Positions 10,534 through 21,500 of a stretch of 64,000 nt of DNA are shown one piece after another (the first letter of the stretch is position 1; each line of letters begins with the position of its first letter). The stretch comes from Bacteroides sp. (GTDB lineage Bacteria; Bacteroidota; Bacteroidia; Bacteroidales; Bacteroidaceae). The stretch spans positions 19,279 through 83,278 of the forward strand of contig JALCME010000023.1 of the NCBI GenBank assembly GCA_022648295.1, in the 5' to 3' direction. The notes below the pieces were generated by a model. It worked only from the letters and a program-made list of their open reading frames with translations, was not told where the DNA came from and did not search any database. Position numbers and translations under genes: made by a program.

Positions 10534-10570
10534 AATGCCTGTAAAATCACGTTTCGATTTTGCAGGCATT
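10534..10570 (-). terminator. Hairpin terminator after the 10601-18194 operon
   Basis: AATGCCTGTAAAATC / GATTTTGCAGGCATT, 15-bp arms with one G-T pair. Confidence 0.65.
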
Positions 10571-10600
10571 ATAATGTATTACAGTCCTATATTCAGAAAG

Positions 10601-11725
10601 CTAATTTGCGGGTCTGCCGCTTACTTTTATCTCCGAAAGGCTAGCGAATGGCTCTCTGTAACTTTCGGTTATCACGCACTTTAGAAATTTAGCATTTAGT
10701 GGATCTTTAAGTGCCAGAGTTAGGCCATTTGGGGATGCCGTCTTTTGATATTCAAGTGTACCAACCAAATTGAAACTTTCTCCATCAGCACTAAGATATA
10801 TTTCAACTTTCTTACAGTCTGTATTATCTTTACGTTTATATATACTTACTTCGGTTATTACATATTCTTTTTTCATATCGACTAAAACCCAGTGGGGAAG
10901 TGGTTCATTTGGACTCCAGCTACTGTGCCAGTATGTGTCGAAATTATTATCGAGAACTACTTGTGCCTTTCCACCGTCATTCTTATGCGTTGCATCGCTT
11001 GATGCTGTGGCTATCCAATCGGAACGATCCAATACAAATCCCGATGGTAAAGTCATAGTATACGGGGTAAGTGTTTCGAAGACGTCAATGCTATTTTCTA
11101 CAGGACGATAAAGCGTTGTATAACTGATTTGGCTCCCTAACTGTGCATCGTGCAAAGTCGTTTCCATTTCATCGGCGACGACAAAGTAAGTGACTTGCTC
11201 TCCTCTCTTATTGGTGTAATGAAGGTTTACGCCTACGCAATTATCCATACTATTCCACTTAATAATGAGATTCGTATCGTCCAAAGCTTCTATGCTGGAA
11301 ACTTTACGTTCTCCGAGATTAGATATATAAGTTGAACCGTAAATAGTCTGGGACTTTTCTGTTTTCAATGAAGAATTTCCATACATATCTCTTGTGTAGG
11401 CCGTAAAAACGAGACTTTCCTCCGGTAGGTTAGGTATTATAGTTTTCATCCACTGTTCTCCGGCCTTTTCAATAGGCACTACTATAGAATCTCCTTTTCC
11501 CCATTTTATGACACAATCCTTCAATTTAGGGTCTGCATCCAGTTTCCATCTAACTTCCGCCCTGCAATTGCCTGGAAGAATAGTAAGAGAATCGGCAATC
11601 CCGATGTATATCTGTTCACCCTGATCCAGATATTTTTGATAAATCTCTGACATATCGCCGCATGAAGTTCCGGCAATAGTTGCAAATAGAGCCAACCCCC
11701 AACCTATTATTTTATTTGTTTTCAT
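10601..11725 (-). CDS. DUF4998-like lipoprotein with C-terminal F5/8 type C (discoidin) domain
   Basis: Lipobox GTSCGD; N-terminal domain, then ATHKNDGGKAQVVLDNNFDTYWHSSW...LPHWVLVDM discoidin signature. Confidence 0.7.
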   Translation of the reverse strand: MKTNKIIGWGLALFATIAGTSCGDMSEIYQKYLDQGEQIYIGIADSLTILPGNCRAEVRWKLDADPKLKDCVIKWGKGDSIVVPIEKAGEQWMKTIIPNLPEESLVFTAYTRDMYGNSSLKTEKSQTIYGSTYISNLGERKVSSIEALDDTNLIIKWNSMDNCVGVNLHYTNKRGEQVTYFVVADEMETTLHDAQLGSQISYTTLYRPVENSIDVFETLTPYTMTLPSGFVLDRSDWIATASSDATHKNDGGKAQVVLDNNFDTYWHSSWSPNEPLPHWVLVDMKKEYVITEVSIYKRKDNTDCKKVEIYLSADGESFNLVGTLEYQKTASPNGLTLALKDPLNAKFLKCVITESYREPFASLSEIKVSGRPAN

Positions 11726-11750
11726 ATTTATGCCAATTTATTATTTCTAT

Positions 11751-12989
11751 TCATTTGTCGTCTGTAATCTTTCCATAAAAGGCCAGCTCATTACAGTTAA
11801 ACAGATCACCACCACCCCATGTTTCATCAATGGTGAAGCGTATGTAACGCATAGCAGGGAGATCTTCAGAGAAGATGAAGTCATGTCCTAAATAAGCATA
11901 TTCCTTATCAAGCTCAGTTACATTCGGATTGTCAAATCCGGAAGGTTTTTCCGTACGGCAAGTCATCAATAGCGTCCAATTTTCAGTATCATTCCGAAAT
12001 CCTTCTTTCCAATATTCCTGATCATCAATTGTATGTTTAGAATAAATCAGATCTGGGGCTTCTGCACGACCATACACCCTCCAACGCTTGGGATTGTTCT
12101 GTGTATAGGGCCAGCCTCCTCCACGCTGCCAAAGCATATAACGCGTCAATTCCACTTTATGTCCTAAATCAATGGTAAAGTATACTCCATGACCGGAACC
12201 GTTAGTACGTACATGCCATCCATTATTATCTACGCCAGTGACGTCATCGAACATTTTTCCCCAAGCCCAATTTCCTCCAAGCTCAGTGTTATTATCTTCG
12301 GTCAACAATATTCTCTTATATCCGGCTTTAGGAATTAGTTGTTCAAAGCGAGGAGTAAATACACCGGAAACCGTATCCGAATAATTATCCCAACGGTCTT
12401 TCACTATTGCGGCAAAACGACGTTCTTTATCGTCAAATCCGCGTAAACTGAAAGTACCCACAGCAGCATCACTTGCCAATACTTCAACTAATTGCAATTG
12501 ACCTTCATCATCAGCGGCATAAAGTTGTAAGTTTATAATCGTATTCAATTGATTTTTCCATTGAATATCAATACCGCCTATACCACGATTCAGTTTTATT
12601 GACCTGCTGATTGCATAAACCGGATTCTCTTCGGGTTTAATCACGACAGTAACCGGTTCTGAATAATTGTTACTGCGATCTACACTATAAAGCTGTACGC
12701 TATGTTCATTTTCATCTCCGAAACCTCCAATTATAAGCTTCGATTCATAACAGGAAGCTTTGACATTACGCACGACTCCTTTTTGTTCATAACGAGCCTC
12801 TACAAATAATAAATCTTCATCAAGAGGTAAGTCATAGGACAGCTGTGCACCTCCAGGAATATTCTTTATCACTACATTTTCCACCTTGTCCGGGGATTTG
12901 CTGTCGGTAGGTACCTGTCCCACTCTATCTTCACCACAAGACTGTAACAGACCTGCAAATAACAGCAGACAAAATATATTTTTTATCAT
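11751..12989 (-). CDS. DUF4959/DUF5000-like surface lipoprotein with discoidin-like C-terminus
   Basis: Met65 of the ORF (MIKNIFCLLLFAGLLQSCGEDR) gives a clear lipoprotein signal; the upstream 64 codons overlap susD and are unlikely to be translated. Confidence 0.7.
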   Translation of the reverse strand: MIKNIFCLLLFAGLLQSCGEDRVGQVPTDSKSPDKVENVVIKNIPGGAQLSYDLPLDEDLLFVEARYEQKGVVRNVKASCYESKLIIGGFGDENEHSVQLYSVDRSNNYSEPVTVVIKPEENPVYAISRSIKLNRGIGGIDIQWKNQLNTIINLQLYAADDEGQLQLVEVLASDAAVGTFSLRGFDDKERRFAAIVKDRWDNYSDTVSGVFTPRFEQLIPKAGYKRILLTEDNNTELGGNWAWGKMFDDVTGVDNNGWHVRTNGSGHGVYFTIDLGHKVELTRYMLWQRGGGWPYTQNNPKRWRVYGRAEAPDLIYSKHTIDDQEYWKEGFRNDTENWTLLMTCRTEKPSGFDNPNVTELDKEYAYLGHDFIFSEDLPAMRYIRFTIDETWGGGDLFNCNELAFYGKITDDK

Positions 12990-13033
12990 AGCATTTATTT
13001 TTTTAATTGTTATTCTATATATATCTTCCAATA

Positions 13034-14962
13034 TCACCATCCGGGATTTTGTATCAAATTGGCATTTTGATCCAAGGAAGATTGTTTGATCGGCCATAGG
13101 TAATTCTTTCTGCCAAAAGAGGTATTCAATACTGTACGGATCTGATAGTAATCCTCTGGACTCAGTCCATTGACATTCCATCCTCTGAAAGGTTGGTTAA
13201 CATACTGTTCTAGAGTCTTCCAACGACGCATATCCCAAAAGCGTTGTCCTTCAAACGCCAATTCTATTAAACGTTCACGATGGATTATATCCAGCAAACC
13301 GGTTTTATTTTTAGGTTTATCAGGATTAGTGGAATATTGTTCCCAGCTCTCTATTACACCCTTCAGCGATGCTCTTTCACGTATGGCGTCAATATAAGCA
13401 TATACCTCTGGATTTACGTCTTCTGAATATTCTGTTAGTGTTTCAGCATACAACAAGTAAAGATCTGCTAAACGAATGATAGGTAAATGATAAGTAGCTG
13501 TACTGAAGCTTTGAGGACTACTGAAAGCAGATTCCCAATGCACAAGTTTAACGGGGAAATATCCGGTCAAAGAGTAGCATTCCGAGCTGCGCTTGCCTCC
13601 ATACTCCGTGTAACGTGCCTTTATGTAATGTGGTATATTTTCAGTGTTAGTGGCCACATCGTTTAGGATCCCTGCACCGTAGAGGATACTGCGGTCAAAG
13701 GCGATAGAGGCATAAAAGCGAACTTCACGATCGAAATTTACACCGGCGGTTTTCTCTCCTTCCTTTATATAAAAACGATCTTCACTGGTTGCTTGTCTTA
13801 TTTTATACCTACTTGCATAATCGTACAATTTGTCTTCGTTGATAGGCACGCCGTGATTAGAATAAAACTCTTCAACGACATTCAAAGGGATGGCCATCTC
13901 TGAGCTGATAGTATTAGAAAACTGACTGCTAACCGATGGCATGGCCGACCTTTGTATGTGATCTGCTTTAGAAGCAGCCCCCCAAATTATTTCCTGGTTG
14001 TAATTATCGGTTACGGATCCACGGACATCCATCTTTTTAACGGTAGAATCATTCAGATTACGCAAGTTTACAAATTTATAAAGTTTATGCCCATTGGATT
14101 CTGCCGACTGGATTGCTTCCAGAGTTGCATCTGCCGCACGTTTCCATTTTTCTTTGTCATATTCTTGAGGAAAAAGTTTCATGCCACGGTTGTCAGTCAG
14201 GTCTTTATAATCTGCATTACCGTTAAACAAAGGACTAGCGGCCAATGTCAGCACTTTAGCCTTTACTGCAAGGGCGATAGGCTTTGTAATGCGTCCCATT
14301 TCATTCAATTGGTTATCAATCACTTCTGGCAGATCTACTGTCGCCGCATCCAGTTCAGAAACAATGTAATTTACAACGTCGTCTACCGGATCACGATATA
14401 CTCTTACCTTTTCAGGATCAGCATCCACCGGAAGATTTTTGTCGGTTATAGGTATTGGACCATACATCTGGAAAAGCCAGTAATGGTAGTAAGCTTTCAA
14501 GAACCGCACTTCCGCAATCCAACGTTTCTTTTCACTTTCCGTCAAATCAATTGGTTTATCAACATTCTCAAGAAAAATATTGCAATTACGTATACCTATA
14601 AAAAGGTTTTTCCCATTTCTTGATCCGTCCCAATAATTATTATAGGGGTCGTTAGAGTTTTGCTGTCCTGCCAATATACGATAAGCAGGAACTACGATAT
14701 CCGACCAATCGGAAGCATGCCATAGATAACCGGAATTCAAACAGACAGCTTCGCCACCGGCAAAAAAAGCGGGATTACTGGTATCATCCTCATGCCCAGG
14801 TAGTGAACTATAACAAGTAAAAAGGAAACTCTCCGCATTAGTTCTGTCTGCAAAGATATGATCGAGGGTTGGTGTATTATCAGGCACTACATCCAAATAA
14901 TCCGAACAGGAGCATAATGTTATAACTCCTATAACATATATTATATTTTTTAATTTCATCAT
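13034..14962 (-). CDS. SusD/RagB family lipoprotein
   Basis: Lipobox TLCSCSDYLD, FLKAYYHYWLFQMYGPIPI, RFWDMRRWK, C-terminal LIQNPGW. Confidence 0.95.
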   Translation of the reverse strand: MMKLKNIIYVIGVITLCSCSDYLDVVPDNTPTLDHIFADRTNAESFLFTCYSSLPGHEDDTSNPAFFAGGEAVCLNSGYLWHASDWSDIVVPAYRILAGQQNSNDPYNNYWDGSRNGKNLFIGIRNCNIFLENVDKPIDLTESEKKRWIAEVRFLKAYYHYWLFQMYGPIPITDKNLPVDADPEKVRVYRDPVDDVVNYIVSELDAATVDLPEVIDNQLNEMGRITKPIALAVKAKVLTLAASPLFNGNADYKDLTDNRGMKLFPQEYDKEKWKRAADATLEAIQSAESNGHKLYKFVNLRNLNDSTVKKMDVRGSVTDNYNQEIIWGAASKADHIQRSAMPSVSSQFSNTISSEMAIPLNVVEEFYSNHGVPINEDKLYDYASRYKIRQATSEDRFYIKEGEKTAGVNFDREVRFYASIAFDRSILYGAGILNDVATNTENIPHYIKARYTEYGGKRSSECYSLTGYFPVKLVHWESAFSSPQSFSTATYHLPIIRLADLYLLYAETLTEYSEDVNPEVYAYIDAIRERASLKGVIESWEQYSTNPDKPKNKTGLLDIIHRERLIELAFEGQRFWDMRRWKTLEQYVNQPFRGWNVNGLSPEDYYQIRTVLNTSFGRKNYLWPIKQSSLDQNANLIQNPGW

Positions 14963-15005
14963 TTTGTATTTTATTAAATGATTATCTAAATCTTAGGTTC
15001 ACATA

Positions 15006-18000
15006 TCAAAAGTCTATATTAAGACCTAAGTTGAATACTCTCTGCAGAGGATATCCCATACCTTTAGCTCCCATTTCTGGATCCCATAACTTGAACTTAC
15101 TAAAGCATAATAAATTAGTTCCGCTTAAATAGATACGCAAGTTCGATACACGGACTTTTTTGAGCAGATTTTTAGGTAATGAATATCCAATTTCAAGTGA
15201 TTTTAAACGTATAAAGCTGCCATCACGCATCCACCAAGTACTCTTCTGTGTATTATTTTTATTTTCCGTATTTGATAAACGAGGCCAGAAAGCATATAGA
15301 TCCCTGTTGTCTTCAGACCAGTGACTGTTCGCAATGATTTGTAGTAATTGGCCACCACCATTATTCTGAATAAACGGTGCAATGGACTGTTGATCTGTAA
15401 TTTTACTATAATCGTTCAACCAGAATGAAGACTTTGCTGAACCTTGAAAGAAGATAGAAAAATCTATATTCTTATATCCTGTAGAGAAACCGAAACCATA
15501 GTTAATTTCTGGAGTAGTAGGATATCCGATAGGCACTTTATCACGATCATCAATAAGTCCGTCTTTATTGATATCCTTATACTTGATATCTCCGGCCTGA
15601 TAGTCTCCGAACATTTGTTTGGGCGAATTTTTTATTTCTTCTTCGCTGACAAAAAGACGCTCGGCTATCAATCCCCATTGTTGACTCAATTTTTGATTAA
15701 TATGACGCCGCCAGGGAGTGTCATTATAAGCTGGTTCTTCAAACACTTTATACTCACTGGAGGCGTACGTAAATGTTCCTCGCGCAGTCAACCACCAATC
15801 TTTACTAAAGGAATGTTGATAGTCCAGTGAAATATCAATACCTTGTCCGAAAGCCTCTCCAATATTAGCATTGGGGGTTGCTGTAAGTCCCATTGTAGTT
15901 GGAATATCCGAACGAGTCTGAAGAATATTTTTACGATTTTCACGGAAATAGTCTACCTGAATTTCCAAATCTTCAAAAAGCCCTAATTCCAATCCATAAT
16001 TTTGTTTATAAGCGGTCTCCCAAGTAATATAAGGATCGGCATAACGAGAAATCTTAACTCCTTTTACCGTATATCCGTTTTCCGTACCAAAACTATACTG
16101 CCAGCTTGAATTTTGAGGCTCAATCTGAGACAGATAGAAGAAACGATCTTTATCATTGCCAATCTGATCATTACCCACCATGCCATAAGTTGCTTTCAGT
16201 TTCAACTTGCTAATGACTTTTTTCAAGTTGCCTTTCCAAAACGGCTCGTTGGATACTAACCATCCCAAACCGCCTGAAGGGAAGAAGCCGAAACGTTCAT
16301 CTTTAGAAAAACGCTCTGATCCATTATACCCAAAGTTGAACTCAGCAAAATAACGCAAATCATAATTATAAGTGAAACGTCCTGAAAGTCCTAAATTACG
16401 TTTGGGTAATGAGAGTTGCAGACTCTCGGCATTCCCGTTCTTATAATCTCTCATCTGATATACTAGCAAACCACTTGTTCCATGTTTATCAAAAGTGCGA
16501 TCGTAAGACAGGGCGGCTTCCATATACATAGTACTGTTTATGTTTTTGCTTCCATTCTCAAAGCTCAGGAATTCTTGCCCGTCGGTATTAATGGGAGCTA
16601 ATGTATAGACATCTTTCAGCCGATCATAGGTAGCCACCTGATAATAATATGGCTTCATTTGACGTTTCGTCTCAAAATAGGCATATCGTGATGTATTCAT
16701 CATTGCACGGAGTGCCAATCCTTTGGTTATGAAATTCAGTTTCTGTTTCAACTCTACTTGCGCCATCATTAATGATGTTGAATATTCCTTATATCCTTTC
16801 GTCATATCGGCATAAGGATTCACTGCATCTCCGGTAGCGGTATTGCCGTATAAAATGTGCTTGGCATAGCGATAGGTCTCGTCTGGCAAATAATATGCAG
16901 GAAAAGCAACTGGAGTACTTTGCATTACTTTCTGATACAATGCGTCTCCACCATCCAACGGACCTGAATAGTCATCAAAGGTAGCGTGTAAACGCACAAT
17001 AGCCTCAGTAGTAGGGGTCACATTTATATTGACATTTGAACGTAGTAAATAACGTTTCAGATTAATGTTGTTATTATAGCTATTACGTTTGTCAACTTTG
17101 AGTACACCGTTATCATTAGTAAAAGAGCCTGCAACATAGTAACGTGCTATTTTTCCACCACCGCTAAGGTTAAGATTGATGCGTTGATTGGCTGTGACAT
17201 CTTTAAATAACATATTCATCCAATCTACAGTAGGATAGACATAAGAGTTAGCACCATCCTGACGCATGGCAATGTCCTTGCTGGAATAAGGAGCTGAACC
17301 AAGAGGATCACGCGTCAAAGTCGCTTCATTAGCTAATTTCATAAAAGTTATGGGATCTGCCAACTTTAGGTTTTTTGTAGGCGAAGAAAAAGAGTTTTCA
17401 ATGCGTATTGAAAGCTTAGCCTTACCCTCTTTGCCTTCTTTCGTTGTTACCAAGATCACACCATTGGCACCGCGTGCACCGTAAAGAGCAGTAGCGGTGG
17501 CATCTTTCATCAAGGAGAATGAAGCGATATCGTCAGTATTCAAACGGGATAAGTCATCGGCGGTCAGCTCTACACCATCAATTAGAATCAATGGATCACG
17601 GGCTTCTTCTGAGAAAGTAGTAATACCACGGATAAAAAAGCTTGCATTATTCTTACCGGGTTCACCACTAAGTTGATAAGATATTAAACCAGCCATTCTT
17701 CCTGCTAATGCAGTGGTCAGATTGCTGCTGGGTACTTTTAATTCTCCAACTTTTACTGTCGTTACCGAAGCCAATACACTTTCCTTTTTCTGTTTAGCAA
17801 ATGCAACGACTGTCACTTCATCTAACTCATCGGTCTTCGGAACTAATTCGATATTTATACTTTTTTTATCTCCCACTGTGACTGTTTTAGTTTCCATACC
17901 TATATATGATACAACTAATTTGTCGGTAGGTGAGACATCAATAGAGAATTTTCCATCAATATCCGTAATTACTCCTCCTTGTTTACCGGCAATTTGAATA

Positions 18001-18194
18001 GTAACTCCGGGGAGTGGAGACTTTTGTTCATCTACTACAATTCCTGTAATTTTCTTTTGTACAACTTGTTGTGTTATGTACATTTCGTCTATCTCCTTTG
18101 CTGTGTTTGCCATACTAAGCTGAAGGCAAAGTGGTAGAGTGAATAGTGTGAAGAATGCTATTCTTCTTTTTGTGAGAGCTCTATTTTTTTTCAT
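15006..18194 (-). CDS. SusC/RagA family TonB-dependent transporter
   Basis: CarboxypepD_reg domain, DEVTVVAFAKQKK, GARGANGVILVTTK plug motif; no STN domain. Confidence 0.95.
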   Translation of the reverse strand: MKKNRALTKRRIAFFTLFTLPLCLQLSMANTAKEIDEMYITQQVVQKKITGIVVDEQKSPLPGVTIQIAGKQGGVITDIDGKFSIDVSPTDKLVVSYIGMETKTVTVGDKKSINIELVPKTDELDEVTVVAFAKQKKESVLASVTTVKVGELKVPSSNLTTALAGRMAGLISYQLSGEPGKNNASFFIRGITTFSEEARDPLILIDGVELTADDLSRLNTDDIASFSLMKDATATALYGARGANGVILVTTKEGKEGKAKLSIRIENSFSSPTKNLKLADPITFMKLANEATLTRDPLGSAPYSSKDIAMRQDGANSYVYPTVDWMNMLFKDVTANQRINLNLSGGGKIARYYVAGSFTNDNGVLKVDKRNSYNNNINLKRYLLRSNVNINVTPTTEAIVRLHATFDDYSGPLDGGDALYQKVMQSTPVAFPAYYLPDETYRYAKHILYGNTATGDAVNPYADMTKGYKEYSTSLMMAQVELKQKLNFITKGLALRAMMNTSRYAYFETKRQMKPYYYQVATYDRLKDVYTLAPINTDGQEFLSFENGSKNINSTMYMEAALSYDRTFDKHGTSGLLVYQMRDYKNGNAESLQLSLPKRNLGLSGRFTYNYDLRYFAEFNFGYNGSERFSKDERFGFFPSGGLGWLVSNEPFWKGNLKKVISKLKLKATYGMVGNDQIGNDKDRFFYLSQIEPQNSSWQYSFGTENGYTVKGVKISRYADPYITWETAYKQNYGLELGLFEDLEIQVDYFRENRKNILQTRSDIPTTMGLTATPNANIGEAFGQGIDISLDYQHSFSKDWWLTARGTFTYASSEYKVFEEPAYNDTPWRRHINQKLSQQWGLIAERLFVSEEEIKNSPKQMFGDYQAGDIKYKDINKDGLIDDRDKVPIGYPTTPEINYGFGFSTGYKNIDFSIFFQGSAKSSFWLNDYSKITDQQSIAPFIQNNGGGQLLQIIANSHWSEDNRDLYAFWPRLSNTENKNNTQKSTWWMRDGSFIRLKSLEIGYSLPKNLLKKVRVSNLRIYLSGTNLLCFSKFKLWDPEMGAKGMGYPLQRVFNLGLNIDF

Positions 18195-18298
18195 TTTTTG
18201 TTATTCATAATATTATTAATAATTTATAAGTGAATTTATTGGCATGGTTAACGATGGCAATGCAACCCGAGTCTGAGGATGGTTGTACTTTATGGGAG

Positions 18299-18306
18299 CA
18301 AAAGTA
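18299..18306 (-). promoter_or_regulatory. Candidate -7 box (TACTTTTG) of susC 15006-18194
   Basis: TAnnTTTG on the minus strand about 105 nt upstream of the start. Confidence 0.5.
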
Positions 18307-18347
18307 GATAGGATATTATTGAAAATATAATTTGGTAATATTAAATA

Positions 18348-18361
18348 AATCTCATCTCATT
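18348..18361 (-). promoter_or_regulatory. Candidate activator site AATGAGATGAGATT (copy 2)
   Basis: Identical to 10405-10418, same 42-bp offset from the -7 box. Confidence 0.5.
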
Positions 18362-18504
18362 AATCAAGATTTACGTTTGTGTAATTATCAGATAATCAGT
18401 TGCTTAAATTGATAAGATGCTGAGTCTTAAATAATAAGATGAGACTTTTACTCCCTTTTTATGAGGAGAAGTGAAATGTTGTATGCTAGAAATTACTTGG
18501 AGTT

Positions 18505-21500
18505 TTACAGTTGTTGCACATACTGCTTGGGACTCATTTGCATTTTGCGTTTAAATGCTTCGCGAAATGTCTTGATGTCATTGAATCCACATTTCAGACT
18601 TACGGAACTGATGTTGTTTTCGCCTTCCTTGAAATATTGAACGGCTTTAAATATCCGATATTCATTGATAAACTCGATGACGGACATTCCTGTAATGGCT
18701 TTTACTTTCTTATAAAGTGCAGAATGGCTCATACCCATTTTCTCAGCAAAGTAGATGATATCAAATTCTCGGTTAGTGAGATTGTCATCTATAATCTCCT
18801 TGCATTTAAGCAAGAAGCGCTGCTCTTCTTTGGTGTAATTTTTTTCTTTTTTCGACATGAGGTCTGTTGCATCTGCCGATTCCGAGCGAAGTAACAGGTT
18901 ATTTATGCGGTTTCTAAGATATTTTATTGATACGGGCTTAGTCAGATAAGCATCGGCTCCATAGTCGAAAGCAATGATTTTATCTTCTTCTGAAATTTTG
19001 GCTGTCAACATGATAATGGGAATATGAGATATTTTCTTGTCTCCTTTTACCAAGGATAGAAAGTCCGTTCCACTCATCTTTGGCATCATAATATCACAAA
19101 TTATAATATCTGGTAGATGTTCTTGTGTTAGGGCGAATCCATCAACACCGTTATAGGCTTTTAAAATTTTAAAATCATTGATTAAGGTTCTTTCTAACAG
19201 TTCTACAATTTCCGGTTCATCGTCTATAATAAGGATCGTGTGCGTGGCTGCTGGTGACGGCGTGGAGGCAGCCCTATCTTTCGCTAATAACTCTTTATTG
19301 ATTATAGTAGGAGAGGGTATAATGATATTGGACTCTTCTGTTGAGACTGGAATATTAAAGATGAATTTAGATCCTATATTTGGTTTGCTTTCTACCGTGA
19401 CGCACCCTCCGTGAAGCTCTACCAGATATTTCACAAATGAGAGTCCTATTCCGTCTCCTGTAGAATTGGTCTGCAATGGATTTACCTGAAAGAAACTGTC
19501 AAATATTGCTTCATGGTATTCTTCGTTTATTCCAATGCCATTATCCTTTACTGTGAATTGCACGAAATTATCTGTTTCGTCAATGGATAATACAATCTTT
19601 CCTCCTTCGGGAGTATATTTGAAGGCGTTGGATATTAGATTGGACAATATCGTTTCCATCTTTTCCGGATCAAAGTCCAGCTGGATGATTGTTTTAGAAG
19701 GAAGAAAGTGAAAAATGATATTTTTTTGTTGGCATAGTGCTTCATAGTCATCAATCAGACTTTTACAGAAAGTGACTGCGTTAAGACGTTGCTTTTCCAA
19801 CTGTAGCTTTCCGGCTTCCAGCTTGCGAAAATCTATTATCCGATCTATCAACTTATTCAGCTTTATAGCATTGCGATACATGGTAGACAAGTATGACTTT
19901 TGTACTTGTATAACTTTTCTTCCTGATGACAGCAATTCTTCGATGGGAGCGGTGATAAGAAATATGGGGGTACGCAGTTCGTGTGTGATATTGGTATAGA
20001 AGCTCAGCTTTGCTTCATTTATGCTTTTGGCCGTATTTTTTTCTATCTCTTTCAGCTGTACCATGTGCTTGATATTCAGCTCATGGCGATAGAACCAGAA
20101 TATCAATGCGATAAATCCGACACAAAGCATGCTCCGCAGGAAAATGGCCCCGTTTGTTTTCCACCATGGAGGTGTGATAATAATATGCAGGCATGAAACT
20201 TGTTCACTCCATTTCCCGTTACTGTCCGATGCCCGTACATAAAAATAATATTCTCCTGGGGGAACATTCGTATAAGAGCGTTGTCTGTCATGTGATACTT
20301 CCTGCCACTCACCTTCAAAGTTTTTCATGTAACAGGAGAAGTTAACCTTTTCCGGTGCAGTTAGTTCGGACACTGCAAAATGAATGGTGAAGAAGTTTTG
20401 ATTATACGGAAGATAGACCGTTTCTGGTTTCTCACCATATAAATGGACACTTTTCCCCTTTTCGTTCAGAATATCAAGATTCGTAAAATATACGTAGTCA
20501 AAATATTGTTTGTATTTTATCTTTCCCGGGTTGAAGTAAACGAGCCCGTTTGTACTTCCAAAATACATTATGCTGTCTTTTTGGAAGGATGCGTTATAGT
20601 TGAACTGCACGGACGACAGATCATCTTCTTTTCCGAATTTAATGAAAGTTTCTGTTGACGGGTCATAACGGAATAGTCCGTTATAAGTTCCCAGCCATAG
20701 ACAGCCTGAACTGTCTTCTTGCATGCAGGTCACGTTTGTATCCGTCAGTCCGTTATTAATTCCGAATGAGGTTATTTTGCCTGTCTGCTCGTTAAGTCTG
20801 TAAAAACCAGAGTATTCGGCGGAAAACCATATTTGATGTTTGGAGTCAACGAACAGATAACGGATGGCATTGCTTGCTAGAGGATTGTTGAGAGATTCAG
20901 TGGAATAATGTTTGGCTATTCTATTGGTACTCGAATTTATTTTGTATAGTCCGTTTCGGACAGAACTGATCCATATCTGATTATCTTCAAAAACAACTGT
21001 AGAGGCGTAAGTGTGATTAAGGCTTTTTATTTCGGAGAATGTTTTCTCCTTTTTATTGAATATATAAATATTTTCACCAATTAACCATATATTCCCTTTA
21101 TTATCATCTTTTATTTCCCAAAGGTAATTTGGATTCGTATTGCTGTCATTTACTGATAAAGAATAAGTTTTAAATGTTCTGTCTGAAGGAGAAAACCGGC
21201 ATAGTCCCTTGCCATATATTCCGAGCCATATATATTTATCGTCTCCTATTACCGAAAGTACATTGTTTCCCGGGATATTGCTGTTTCTGGTGGTAAGGGA
21301 CGACACACCCCCTGTTTCTGTATCATAGACATTAATCCCTCCTCCGTCAAGACCTATGTATAATTTTTTGTCACGTGGTAAAATTGCTGTCACAATGTTA
21401 TGGGTTAGTTGTCCGTTTTTCATTGTGAGTGTACTGAACCAATCATAATGGGTGGAATGGAGATTAACTCCACCTCTGTAGGTCCCTGCCCAAAGATTCT

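Noticed and set aside
12990-13181. N-terminal 64 codons of the 11751-13181 ORF
   Set aside because: Overlaps susD in another frame; the lipoprotein signal begins at Met65 (12989).
13952-14623. 223-aa plus-strand ORF
   Set aside because: Lies entirely antisense to the susD at 13034-14962 with low-complexity hydrophobic composition; a shadow ORF.
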